Below are positions 1 through 6,236 of a stretch of 14,851 bases of DNA, piece after piece; the stretch's first letter is position 1, and each line of letters opens with the position of its first letter. The stretch spans positions 1 to 14,851 of the forward strand of contig CAKPVT010000038.1 of NCBI GenBank assembly GCA_934196125.1, in the 5' to 3' direction. The position numbers and the translations under genes were made by a program. This DNA is from an uncultured Streptococcus sp. (GTDB lineage: Bacteria > Bacillota > Bacilli > Lactobacillales > Streptococcaceae). The notes beneath the pieces are model-generated. The model ran no database searches, was not told where the DNA came from, and saw only the letters and a program-made list of their open reading frames with translations.

Positions 1-84
1 ATTTTTTATGACAACAATAAACGTATCAAGACAAAATTAAAAGGACTTAGTCCTGTGCAATACAGAACTAAATCCTTTCAATAA
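1..84 (+). CDS. IS3-family transposase OrfB, C-terminal end only
   Basis: Only the last 27 codons are present, in the frame starting at base 1. They read as a typical end of an IS3/IS150-group OrfB: an FYDNNKRIK stretch, then LKGLSPVQYRTKSFQ and a TAA stop at 82-84. The LSPVQYR tail follows the DDE integrase core, which would be to the left of the window. The family call rests on recognising this tail. I think of IS861-like streptococcal elements but cannot confirm the exact element. No judgement can be made on whether the full gene is intact. It is transcribed towards the nucleoside transporter operon, so the two are convergent. Confidence 0.8.
   Translation: MFYDNNKRIKTKLKGLSPVQYRTKSFQ
40..78 (+). 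repeat. Imperfect inverted repeat at the IS transposase 3' end
   Basis: AAAGGACTTAGT (40-51) and ACTAAATCCTTT (67-78) are complementary at 11 of 12 positions with a 15-base loop. The structure sits in the last codons of the transposase and could act as a hairpin limiting transcription out of the element. There is no long T tract directly after it, so a terminator role is uncertain. Confidence 0.45.
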
Positions 85-132
85 TTTATTGTCCAACTTT
101 TTGGGGTCAGTACAAACCAACTTATTTTCACT

Positions 133-1089
133 TTATTTAGATTTTATATAGTTAACACCATCAGCTTTAGGTGCTACTGCTTTACCGAAAAAGGCAGCCA
201 AAACGACAATTGTCAAAACGTATGGTGCTACTTTTAGGTAAACAGATGGGATACTTGCGAAGAATGGCAATTGTGCACCAATAATCGCAAGTGACTGTGA
301 CAATCCAAAGAACAAGCTCGAAAGCATTGCACCGATTGGATTCCAACGACCAAAAATCATGGCAGCTAAAGCAATGAATCCTGGACCAGCGATCGTTGTA
401 ACCGCAAAGTTATTAGAGATCGTTTGCGCATAAACAGCACCTCCGATACCACCAAAGAAACCTGAAATCATAACTCCAGCATAACGCATAAGATAGACAT
501 TGATTCCAAGCGTATCAGCAGCTTGGGGATGCTCACCAACAGAACGCAAGCGAAGTCCAAAACGTGTTTTGAAAATGATAAACCATGAAATAAACGACAC
601 TAAAATGGCAACGTAAGCAACTAATGACGTATTGTTAAAGAAAATTTGTCCAATAACTGGGATATCTTTTAAAATTGGGAATGAAAAACGTCCAAATGTT
701 TCTGAGATGGTATCCGTCTGCCCTTTACCAAAAAGGTAACGACATTGAAAGACTGCAAATGAAGGTGCAATCAAATTCAATACAGTCCCAGAAACAACGT
801 GGTCTGCTCGGAAATTAATTGTTGCGACAGCATGGATCAGTGAGTAAAGCACACCGACGAATCCAGCAACGATTGAGGCAACCCATGGTGTAGCATTTCC
901 GAAAACATCTGCAAAGCTAAGGTTAAAGAGAACACCAGAGAATGCCCCCATGACCATAATCCCTTCAAGTCCCACATTTACAACACCAGCACGTTCAGAG
1001 AAAGTTCCGCCGATACTAGTAAAAATTAAAGGTGCAGAATAGATTAACATGGAAGAAACTAATAGGGCTAACATTGTTGTAAAACTCAT
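133..1089 (-). CDS. nupQ: Nucleoside ABC transporter, permease subunit (NupQ/RnsD type)
   Basis: Membrane subunit of a nucleoside importer of the carbohydrate-uptake-2 (BPD_transp_2) family. The 318-residue protein is almost entirely hydrophobic helices. The conserved N-terminal stretch FSERAGVVNVGLEG (about residues 30-43) and a cytoplasmic coupling loop containing VGEHPQAADTLGI (about 183-195) are typical of the paired permeases that work with a BMP lipoprotein. Start at 1089: a strong AGGAGG lies 8 bases upstream, inside the end of the preceding permease gene, whose stop is one base away (1091). It is the last gene of the operon. Homologues are NupQ in Bacillus, NupC in Lactococcus and RnsD in S. 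mutans, which take up ribonucleosides and deoxyribonucleosides. Substrate is inferred from family and neighbours. An IS ends only 18 bases beyond its stop, so no native terminator is visible. Confidence 0.9.
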   Translation of the reverse strand: MSFTTMLALLVSSMLIYSAPLIFTSIGGTFSERAGVVNVGLEGIMVMGAFSGVLFNLSFADVFGNATPWVASIVAGFVGVLYSLIHAVATINFRADHVVSGTVLNLIAPSFAVFQCRYLFGKGQTDTISETFGRFSFPILKDIPVIGQIFFNNTSLVAYVAILVSFISWFIIFKTRFGLRLRSVGEHPQAADTLGINVYLMRYAGVMISGFFGGIGGAVYAQTISNNFAVTTIAGPGFIALAAMIFGRWNPIGAMLSSLFFGLSQSLAIIGAQLPFFASIPSVYLKVAPYVLTIVVLAAFFGKAVAPKADGVNYIKSK

Positions 1090-1090
1090 T

Positions 1091-2143
1091 TTACTTTCCT
1101 CCTTCTACTTTTTTAGTTTTAAGAAAATGACGGATCATATAATCTGCCCCAACGAAGAAAATAACGAAAGCGGAAACAACATCAATAACTTCTGACGGAA
1201 TACCACTCATACCTGTTTTACCGATTGAAAGAACAGCATACAAGAACGCAGCAAATGGAATACCAATAGCATTATTAACCGCAAGAAGCGAAACCGCCAT
1301 ACCATCCCAACCAATGCTTAATGAACTTGTTTGAGAATAAACGTTTTCAAACGTTCCTAGACCTTCTACTGTTCCACCAAGACCAGCAAGTGCTCCTGAG
1401 ATAATCATTGAAATGATAATTAGGCGTTTAGCAGACATACCAGCATATTCTGCTGCATGTGGGTTAATACCAACAGATGTGATTTCGTAGCCAAGTGTTG
1501 TTTTCTTCATCATAAACCAGATGATAATAACAGCGATAAAAGCGATGAAAATACCAATATTCATACGTGAATTGTTTGTTAGTGCTGAGAGCCACTCTGT
1601 CTGATAAGAGGCATTTTCAGAAACTTTGATAGTTGCTTCTGTTGTACGCATGATATTGTCAGGAAAAACATTTTGGATAAGGTACTGTGTTGAATACAAA
1701 ATGATATAGTTCATCATAATTGTGACAATAACTTCACTTGTTCCAAGGAATGCACGTAAAATACCAGGAATTGCACCAGCAATACCACCAGCAACAAGTC
1801 CGACAACAATAGTACAAATCACTAAAATTGGTTTTGGTAAATCAGGGAAAGAAAGTGCGAACCACACTGACATTACCCAACCGATCAAAGCTTGACCCGG
1901 AAGTCCAACATTGAAGAAACCAGCTTTTGAAGCAACCGAGAAACCAAGAGCGATTAAGATAAGCGGACCCATGGCACGGAAGATTTCACCGATATTTTTA
2001 ATAGAACCAAATGCAGTATAAAGTAGGTCGTTATACCCCCAAAGAGGATTATAACCAAAGCAAAGCATGAGGATTGCCCCTAATAACATACCGAGAACCA
2101 CGGCAATTAAAGGAATAGCCCATTTTTGTATTTTCTTAGACAT
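1091..2143 (-). CDS. nupP: Nucleoside ABC transporter, permease subunit (NupP/RnsC type)
   Basis: Second membrane subunit of the same importer, about 350 residues with 8-10 hydrophobic segments. The GFFNVGLPGQ stretch and the loop VGINPHAAEYAGMSAKRL are the counterparts of the conserved motifs in the other permease, and they mark the BPD_transp_2 family. There are two nearby ATGs. I chose 2143 because the AAGGGGG ribosome-binding site is about 7 bases upstream of it but directly abuts the ATG at 2149. With this start the gene overlaps the ATPase stop by 8 bases, so translation of the two is probably coupled. With the other permease it should form the membrane heterodimer. The equivalent in S. 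mutans is RnsC and in Lactococcus NupB. Specificity for nucleosides is inferred from the BMP lipoprotein and deoC next to it. Confidence 0.9.
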   Translation of the reverse strand: MSKKIQKWAIPLIAVVLGMLLGAILMLCFGYNPLWGYNDLLYTAFGSIKNIGEIFRAMGPLILIALGFSVASKAGFFNVGLPGQALIGWVMSVWFALSFPDLPKPILVICTIVVGLVAGGIAGAIPGILRAFLGTSEVIVTIMMNYIILYSTQYLIQNVFPDNIMRTTEATIKVSENASYQTEWLSALTNNSRMNIGIFIAFIAVIIIWFMMKKTTLGYEITSVGINPHAAEYAGMSAKRLIIISMIISGALAGLGGTVEGLGTFENVYSQTSSLSIGWDGMAVSLLAVNNAIGIPFAAFLYAVLSIGKTGMSGIPSEVIDVVSAFVIFFVGADYMIRHFLKTKKVEGGK

Positions 2144-3674
2144 TAGCATCCCCCTTTTCCACTTTTCCGCCAGCCATCAAAATACCAAGTTCTTGTTTAT
2201 TGGTTTGGGCAGCGTCTAAGATACCTTGAATTTTACCATCATGAATAACGGCAATACGGTCGGAAACATCAAGGATTTCATCTAATTCAAAACTAATAAC
2301 GAGTACAGCTTTTCCTTTATCACGCTCAGCAACAAGACGTTTGCGAATGTATTCAATCGCACCAACGTCTAGTCCACGTGTTGGTTGGTTAACAATCAAC
2401 AAATCTGGATTACGATCAATTTCACGAGCGATAACTGCTTTTTGTTGGTTCCCACCAGAGAGGGCACCGCCTGCTACCAATTCACTAGCAGCGCGGACAT
2501 CAAATTCTGCCATCAACTCACGGGCGTGTTCGTTTAATTTATTATAGTTCATGAAACCGTGTTTACTAAATGGTTCTTTATAGTATGTTTGAAGAGCGAT
2601 ATTTTCAGCAATTGTCATATCTAGAACCATACCATCACGATGACGATCTTCAGGAACATGACCAACGCCTAACTCTGTAATCTTACGAGGGCGTTCATTT
2701 GTCATGTCCACGCCTTTAATGATGACGTTACCTGATTCGACCTTACGAAGACCAGTGATTGCTTCAACAAGTTCACTTTGCCCATTACCATCGATACCAG
2801 CAATACCAACAATCTCACCTGAACGGACATCCAGAGAAAGTTCTTTGACCGCAGGAACACCACGATTTTCGTTAACAACTAAATCCTTAACGGAAAGAAC
2901 AACGTCTTTTGGATTAGCAGGGATTTTTTCGGTTTTAAACGAGACAGCACGTCCAACCATCATCTCTGCTAATTCTTCACTTGTTGAATCAGCAACCGGT
3001 ACTATTTGAATAGATTTTCCATGGCGAATAACTGTGACCCTATCAGCAACGGCACGAATTTCATCCAATTTATGTGTGATTAAGATGACTGATTTTCCTT
3101 CTTTAACCAAGTTACGCATAATATCAAGTAATTCAGCGATTTCAGAAGGTGTTAAAACAGCTGTTGGTTCGTCAAAGATAATAATATCGGCACCGCGATA
3201 AAGTGTTTTTAAAATTTCAACACGTTGTTGTGCTCCAACAGTAATATCTGAGATTTTAGCTGACGGATCGACTGCTAAACCGTATCTTTCAGATAACTCT
3301 TTGATTTCTTCAGTTGCTTTTTTTAGATTAAGAATCCCACCTTTTTTGGTTACCTCGTTACCTAAAATAATATTTTCAGCCACTGTAAAAGCTTTAACCA
3401 ACATAAAGTGCTGGTGAACCATTCCGATTCCCATTTTAGCCGATTTTGAAGGTGAATCTAAGTGAGCAACTTCTCCCTTCACTAAGATTTCACCGCTTGT
3501 TGGTTGTAAAAGACCGGCAAGCATATTCATCAAAGTCGATTTTCCGGCACCATTTTCCCCAAGAAGGGCATGGATTTCACCTTTTTTGACTTCTAAATTG
3601 ATATGGTCATTAGCTACAAAATCACCAAATTTTTTAGTAATTTCACGCATTTCAATGACTGTTTCTTGTGTCAT
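2136..3674 (-). CDS. nupO: Nucleoside ABC transporter, duplicated ATP-binding subunit (NupO/RnsA type)
   Basis: Cytoplasmic motor of the importer, 512 residues with two fused nucleotide-binding domains, as in RbsA/MglA and NupO. Domain 1 has a full Walker A, GENGAGKST at residues 39-47, a degenerate signature VGAQQRVE, and Walker B IIIFDEPTA. Domain 2 has a degenerate Walker A, GIDGNGQSE (no P-loop lysine), a good signature LSGGNQQK, and Walker B LLIVNQPTRGLD, where Gln replaces the catalytic Glu. One canonical and one degenerate site is normal for this family. Start 3674 (MTQETVIEM) was chosen over the upstream ATG at 3725 because AAAGGA sits at the right distance and the family begins here. 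It is separated from the lipoprotein gene by 163 bases containing a terminator, so it is probably expressed at a lower level than the lipoprotein. Confidence 0.93.
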   Translation of the reverse strand: MTQETVIEMREITKKFGDFVANDHINLEVKKGEIHALLGENGAGKSTLMNMLAGLLQPTSGEILVKGEVAHLDSPSKSAKMGIGMVHQHFMLVKAFTVAENIILGNEVTKKGGILNLKKATEEIKELSERYGLAVDPSAKISDITVGAQQRVEILKTLYRGADIIIFDEPTAVLTPSEIAELLDIMRNLVKEGKSVILITHKLDEIRAVADRVTVIRHGKSIQIVPVADSTSEELAEMMVGRAVSFKTEKIPANPKDVVLSVKDLVVNENRGVPAVKELSLDVRSGEIVGIAGIDGNGQSELVEAITGLRKVESGNVIIKGVDMTNERPRKITELGVGHVPEDRHRDGMVLDMTIAENIALQTYYKEPFSKHGFMNYNKLNEHARELMAEFDVRAASELVAGGALSGGNQQKAVIAREIDRNPDLLIVNQPTRGLDVGAIEYIRKRLVAERDKGKAVLVISFELDEILDVSDRIAVIHDGKIQGILDAAQTNKQELGILMAGGKVEKGDANV

Positions 3675-3711
3675 ATATGATCCTTTCAGTCTAATAATTA
3701 ATAATTTTAGG

Positions 3712-3764
3712 TCAGTTAAGCCCACTAAATTCTCTAAAAGGAGTTTTTTAATGAACTTAACTGA
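3712..3764 (-). repeat. Inverted repeat in the lipoprotein-ATPase intergenic region
   Basis: TCAGTTAAG (3712-3720) and CTTAACTGA (3756-3764) form a perfect 9-bp inverted repeat around a 35-base spacer. In the minus-strand transcript it lies after the terminator of the lipoprotein gene and before the ATPase ribosome-binding site. The arm at 3756-3764 extends to CCTCAG on the minus strand, which can instead pair with an upstream CTGAGG near 3780. Two exclusive folds are therefore possible. Any regulatory role is unproven. Confidence 0.4.
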
Positions 3765-3792
3765 GGTAAAATTGCTATTTCCCTCAGCCCTG

Positions 3793-3816
3793 AAAAAAGG
3801 CGACCTATTTGGTCGC
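3793..3816 (-). terminator. Intrinsic terminator/attenuator after the lipoprotein gene
   Basis: On the minus strand GCGACC, a loop AAATA, then GGTCGC and C followed by six T residues (stem 3800-3816, T tract 3793-3798). It lies 22 bases past the lipoprotein stop and inside the operon. Partial termination here would give more binding protein than transporter, a common layout for ABC importers with lipoprotein receptors. Confidence 0.8.
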
Positions 3817-3837
3817 TTCCTTCAAGAATGATGATTT

Positions 3838-4902
3838 TTAATCACTCAAACCATCACCAACAGTGATTTCACCATCGATGATTTTTTGTTTGGCAGTTTC
3901 AACCGCTTCTTTAATGCTATCAGAAAGGTTGTCTGTGACAACATCAACACCACCGTCTGCAAGACCGTATGTTTTTGTTGTGTTTCCGTTGAATTTTTCA
4001 CCTTTAAGCTGTTCGTTAGAAATATCTTGAACAACTTGTCCTACTTCTTTAATTGTAGAAGTCAAAACAAAGTTAGAATCAACGTTATCAGATGATGTGT
4101 AGTCACCTTCTTCTGATTGGTCACGATCGACACCGATTACCCAAACTCTTTGGTCGCTATCAGCTGTTAATTTTTCATTGATTTCTTTGGCTTGCGAGAA
4201 GACACCTGTACCAGAACCGCCTGCGGCATGGTAGATAACATCTGCGCCACCTGCGTACATAGTAGCGGCGATTGTTTTACCTTTAGCAGAGTCTGAGTAA
4301 GAACCCACGTATTGCACATCAACTTTGATTGAGCTATCAACTGATGCCACACCAGCTTTGAAACCAGCTTCAAAACGTGTGATTGTATCTGATTCAACAC
4401 CACCTACAAATCCAACGTGTTTTGTTTTTGTTTGCATAGCGGCTGCGATACCTGCAAGATAAGCACCTTCGTTGTCAGCAAACAAGACACTTTCAACGTT
4501 ATCTTGATCAGAAACAACATCGTCAATGATAACATAGTTAACATCTTCGTTTTCTGGGGCAGCTTCTTCAACTGCATCATGAAGATTGTAACCAATAGCA
4601 AAAATCAAGTTATAACCGTTTGAAACAGCTGAATCAAGGTTAGTTGCATAGTCTGACTCGCTATCTGATTGGAAGTAAGTGTAATCAGTATCTTTTGTTA
4701 AATCATTTTCTTTACCCCAAGCTTGCAAACCTTCCCAAGCTGATTGGTTAAATGATTTATCATCAACACCACCTGTATCTGTTATAATGGCGGCTTTTAC
4801 GCTAGAATCAGAGCTAGAGCTAGATGAATTTGAACGGCTACAAGCACCAAGTGCTAATGTTGCTACTGCAGCAAGTCCAAGACCAACAATTTTCTTGTTC
4901 AT
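3838..4902 (-). CDS. nupN: BMP-family nucleoside-binding lipoprotein (NupN/BmpA/RnsB type)
   Basis: Extracellular substrate receptor of the importer, 354 residues. The N-terminus is a lipoprotein signal peptide: MNKK, a hydrophobic core, then lipobox LGAC with the lipidated Cys at 21. A serine-rich linker (about 22-34) follows. The mature domain matches the PnrA/Med/TmpC (BMP) fold, with IITDTGGVDDKSFNQ (about 39-53), then VGGVESDTITRFEAGF and IYHAAGGSGTGVF further on; the Asp and Phe residues in the first motif normally contact the nucleoside. I took 4902 as the start because an AGGAGG lies 10 bases upstream and the signal peptide begins there; the ATG at 4938 would put 12 extra residues before it. 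It is the first gene of the transporter block, downstream of deoC, behind a structured 188-base leader. Confidence 0.92.
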   Translation of the reverse strand: MNKKIVGLGLAAVATLALGACSRSNSSSSSSDSSVKAAIITDTGGVDDKSFNQSAWEGLQAWGKENDLTKDTDYTYFQSDSESDYATNLDSAVSNGYNLIFAIGYNLHDAVEEAAPENEDVNYVIIDDVVSDQDNVESVLFADNEGAYLAGIAAAMQTKTKHVGFVGGVESDTITRFEAGFKAGVASVDSSIKVDVQYVGSYSDSAKGKTIAATMYAGGADVIYHAAGGSGTGVFSQAKEINEKLTADSDQRVWVIGVDRDQSEEGDYTSSDNVDSNFVLTSTIKEVGQVVQDISNEQLKGEKFNGNTTKTYGLADGGVDVVTDNLSDSIKEAVETAKQKIIDGEITVGDGLSD

Positions 4903-4939
4903 GAAAATGAACCCTCCTAAAAAACTTATAAGCAACACA

Positions 4940-5070
4940 GTTGCTAAATATATATCAAGCCAATTGGCTCAATGACACTTTTAAGAAGACTTTTTCAAGC
5001 CTTATAGACTGTGGCAATAAGCCACTTGACCGTCATCACGACCGTCCACCTTTGCTCTTCTATTTCATAA
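4940..5070 (-). promoter_or_regulatory. Locally GC-rich, hairpin-rich leader upstream of the lipoprotein gene (unassigned)
   Basis: The 188 bases between deoC and the lipoprotein gene contain a block that is visibly richer in G+C than its AT-rich surroundings. On the minus strand it holds a direct repeat GACGGTC-GTGAT-GACGGTC, a hairpin GTGGC-TTATT-GCCAC, a GAAA-loop hairpin AAGGCTT/AAGTCTT with one G-U pair, a palindrome AGCCAATTGGCT, and a hairpin AGCAAC-TGT-GTTGCT just before the ribosome-binding site. CTTAT in the first hairpin can also pair with ATAAG downstream. It does not match a riboswitch class I can recall. It may be a cis-acting RNA or the scar of a deleted gene. I see no convincing promoter. 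Confidence 0.4.
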
Positions 5071-5090
5071 CGTAAAAAATATTATTAATG

Positions 5091-5753
5091 TTAGTAACTA
5101 CTATTAGCAGTTTCACCGTTGACAATTGCTACACCTGCAGAAGTTCCAATTCGTGTTGCACCTGCTTTAATAAAAGATTCAGCATCTGCATATGAGCGTG
5201 TACCGCCTGCGGCTTTCACTCCGATATTTGGTCCAACAGTTTTACGCATCAATATCACGTCGGCGATATTTGCGCCTGCAGTTGAAAAACCAGTTGAAGT
5301 TTTAACGTAATCTGCACCTGCTGTAACCGCTAATTGGCAAGCTTTTACTTTTTCGTCGTCTGTCAAAAGACAAGTTTCGATGATAACTTTTACTAACTTA
5401 TCACCGCTTGCTTCTACAACAGCGCGAATATCAGCTTCAACAGCGTCATATTGTCCTGATTTTAATCGACCGATATTGATAACCATATCGATCTCATCTG
5501 CACCCTTAGCAACAGCATCTTTCGCCTCAAAAGCTTTCACACTACTAGTGTTTGCCCCAAGAGGAAAACCAATAACCGTACAAACATTAACTTCAGTACC
5601 TTTTAAAGCCTTAGCGGCATATGATACCCAAGTTGGATTAACACAAACACTAGCAAACTGATGCTCTACTGCCTCTGCAATCAGCTTATCAATTTGAGTT
5701 TGAGTGCTTTCAGGTTTTAATAAAGTATGATCGATATACCTATTAATAGCCAT
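5091..5753 (-). CDS. deoC: Deoxyribose-phosphate aldolase
   Basis: Class I aldolase that splits 2-deoxy-D-ribose 5-phosphate into glyceraldehyde 3-phosphate and acetaldehyde, the last step of deoxynucleoside catabolism in the cytoplasm. The protein is 220 residues, the usual length. It opens with IDHTLLKP. The Schiff-base lysine is Lys151 in DYVKTSTGF, the second active-site lysine is Lys180 in GVKAAGGTRS, and the aspartate of EIDMVINIG (Asp89) corresponds to the proton-relay Asp. The start at 5753 has GGAAGGA 7 bases upstream. It precedes the nucleoside importer on the same strand, so imported deoxynucleosides can feed it. However, the phosphorylase (pdp) and cytidine deaminase (cdd) that flank deoC in other streptococci are not present here. 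Confidence 0.96.
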   Translation of the reverse strand: MAINRYIDHTLLKPESTQTQIDKLIAEAVEHQFASVCVNPTWVSYAAKALKGTEVNVCTVIGFPLGANTSSVKAFEAKDAVAKGADEIDMVINIGRLKSGQYDAVEADIRAVVEASGDKLVKVIIETCLLTDDEKVKACQLAVTAGADYVKTSTGFSTAGANIADVILMRKTVGPNIGVKAAGGTRSYADAESFIKAGATRIGTSAGVAIVNGETANSSY

Positions 5754-5804
5754 TTTTACTTCCTTCCGAAAATTCTTTTCAATTGATTAATAATTCCACT
5801 CTCT

Positions 5805-5832
5805 ATTCTAACATTTTTTTAAAAATATGTAA
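5805..5832 (-). promoter_or_regulatory. deoC promoter
   Basis: On the minus strand a -35-like TTACAT (5827-5832), a 16-base spacer and TAGAAT (5805-5810) preceded by TG one base upstream (extended -10). It starts a leader of about 45 bases ahead of deoC. The -35 is weak, and an inverted repeat lies just upstream of it, which suggests a regulated promoter. Confidence 0.6.
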
Positions 5833-5836
5833 GTAC

Positions 5837-5876
5837 TTTTTGCCGATTTTTTAATAATTAGTAAAAATGGCAAAAA
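5837..5876. repeat. Interrupted inverted repeat next to the deoC promoter
   Basis: TTTTTGCC (5837-5844) and GGCAAAAA (5869-5876) are perfectly complementary. Inside them TTTTT and AAAAA (5847-5851, 5863-5867) add five more pairs. It ends five bases upstream of the deoC -35. It could be an operator for a nucleoside-responsive repressor or a hairpin. The AT content makes chance partly responsible for the inner pairs. Confidence 0.4.
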
Positions 5877-5916
5877 ACGAAAAATTATTAAAATGATTTT
5901 ACAATTCATTACCTTC

Positions 5917-5944
5917 AAAAAAAGCCTTGTTACAGCAAGTTTTT
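5917..5944 (-). terminator. Weak terminator-like hairpin in the deoC upstream region
   Basis: On the minus strand AAAAACTTG, loop CTGTAA, CAAG, then GC and seven T residues (T tract is 5917-5923). The core stem is only 4 bp, extended by A-T pairs with a 2-base bulge. It would end a minus-strand transcript that starts near 6064 or 6099. No protein gene lies upstream that would need it, because the methyltransferase has its own terminator at 6186-6236. Confidence 0.35.
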
Positions 5945-5950
5945 CGATTT

Positions 5951-5974
5951 AAATATGACATTTGCGTCATATTT
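5951..5974. repeat. Perfect 9-bp inverted repeat, TGAC-N6-GTCA type
   Basis: AAATATGAC (5951-5959), a 6-base loop, then GTCATATTT (5966-5974). The core TGAC-N6-GTCA recurs at 6122-6135 in the same region. It could be an RNA hairpin in a short transcript or a protein-binding palindrome. I cannot name the regulator. Confidence 0.6.
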
Positions 5975-6059
5975 CATATTCGCTATTTCTGAACTTTTTG
6001 AGGCAAAATCGCTCCTAAGGGAAAGAATTTACAATATTTAAAAATAATATTTTGATGTT

Positions 6060-6074
6060 TTGTAAGCGTTTTAT
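6060..6074. promoter_or_regulatory. Candidate CcpA binding site (cre)
   Basis: TTGTAAGCGTTTTAT matches the cre consensus WTGNAANCGNWNNCW at all but one fixed position (A where C is expected near the end). It overlaps the -10 of a minus-strand promoter-like sequence (6070-6075), a position typical of carbon-catabolite repression. Binding by CcpA is inferred from the consensus only. Confidence 0.5.
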
Positions 6075-6099
6075 ATTGTGTTTTTTTATGACTTTCCAA
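6070..6099 (-). promoter_or_regulatory. Promoter-like sequence with no annotated gene
   Basis: On the minus strand TTGGAA (6094-6099), an 18-base spacer and TATAAA (6070-6075). A second possible -10, TATAAT (6106-6111), lies just upstream with ATGACA (6131-6136) at a long 19-base spacing. Either would give a leader or small RNA running towards the terminator-like hairpin at 5917-5944. The region is AT-rich, so such matches arise by chance easily. Confidence 0.4.
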
Positions 6100-6129
6100 A
6101 GCATAATTATATCGCTAAAACTGACTTTT

Positions 6130-6152
6130 ATGTCATATTTGTTTTATGACAT
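6130..6152. repeat. Perfect 8-bp inverted repeat
   Basis: ATGTCATA (6130-6137) and TATGACAT (6145-6152) around a 7-base spacer. It is one of a cluster of TGTCA/TGACA half-sites between 6122 and 6170. It overlaps the putative -35 of the upstream promoter-like sequence, which would suit an operator. Confidence 0.5.
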
Positions 6153-6153
6153 C

Positions 6154-6170
6154 TGTCACAATTATTGACA
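6154..6170. promoter_or_regulatory. GlnR-box-like palindrome
   Basis: TGTCA, seven bases, then TGACA fits the Gram-positive GlnR consensus TGTNA-N7-TNACA exactly. No nitrogen-metabolism gene is adjacent. The match is short, and the site sits in a cluster of related half-sites, so the assignment is tentative. Confidence 0.3.
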
Positions 6171-6185
6171 TTATGGGAATCTATA

Positions 6186-6236
6186 AAAAAATCCTTACTA
6201 AACAAGAGTTATCACCTTATTTAATAAAGATTTTTT
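6186..6236 (-). terminator. Long-stem intrinsic terminator of the methyltransferase gene
   Basis: Arms 6186-6206 and 6216-6236 form a 21-bp stem with a 9-base loop. As minus-strand RNA it has 18 Watson-Crick pairs and 3 G-U pairs; on the plus strand those three become A-C mismatches, so the structure is meant for minus-strand transcription. A T-rich run follows, and the methyltransferase stop is 7 bases upstream. Confidence 0.8.

Larger units (their letters stand above)
1..114 (+). mobile_element. Right end of an IS3-family insertion sequence (partial)
   Basis: The window opens inside an insertion sequence. The transposase C-terminus stops at 84, and a terminal inverted-repeat-like sequence lies at about 91-114, read as a C-rich/A-rich TG-starting end from the outside inwards. 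The element end is set at 114 because IS3-family elements end in CA and the host operon begins within 20 bases. The other end and the target duplication lie outside the window. It differs in sequence from the IS at the right edge, so the two are not copies of the same element. Confidence 0.8.

Noticed and set aside
4167..4623. Several 60-80 codon ORFs on both strands inside the lipoprotein gene.
   Set aside because: They are other-frame shadows of a well-supported gene with low-complexity composition and no start signals.
4975..4995. CiaR-type site TTTAAG-N5-TTTAAG near 4980.
   Set aside because: Only the first TTTAAG is present; the second half is TTTTTC.
5020..5062. Short minus-strand frames (about 15-28 codons) in the GC-rich block after deoC.
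   Set aside because: No good start with a ribosome-binding site, and none resembles the end of cytidine deaminase that I can recall; the hairpins explain the composition better.
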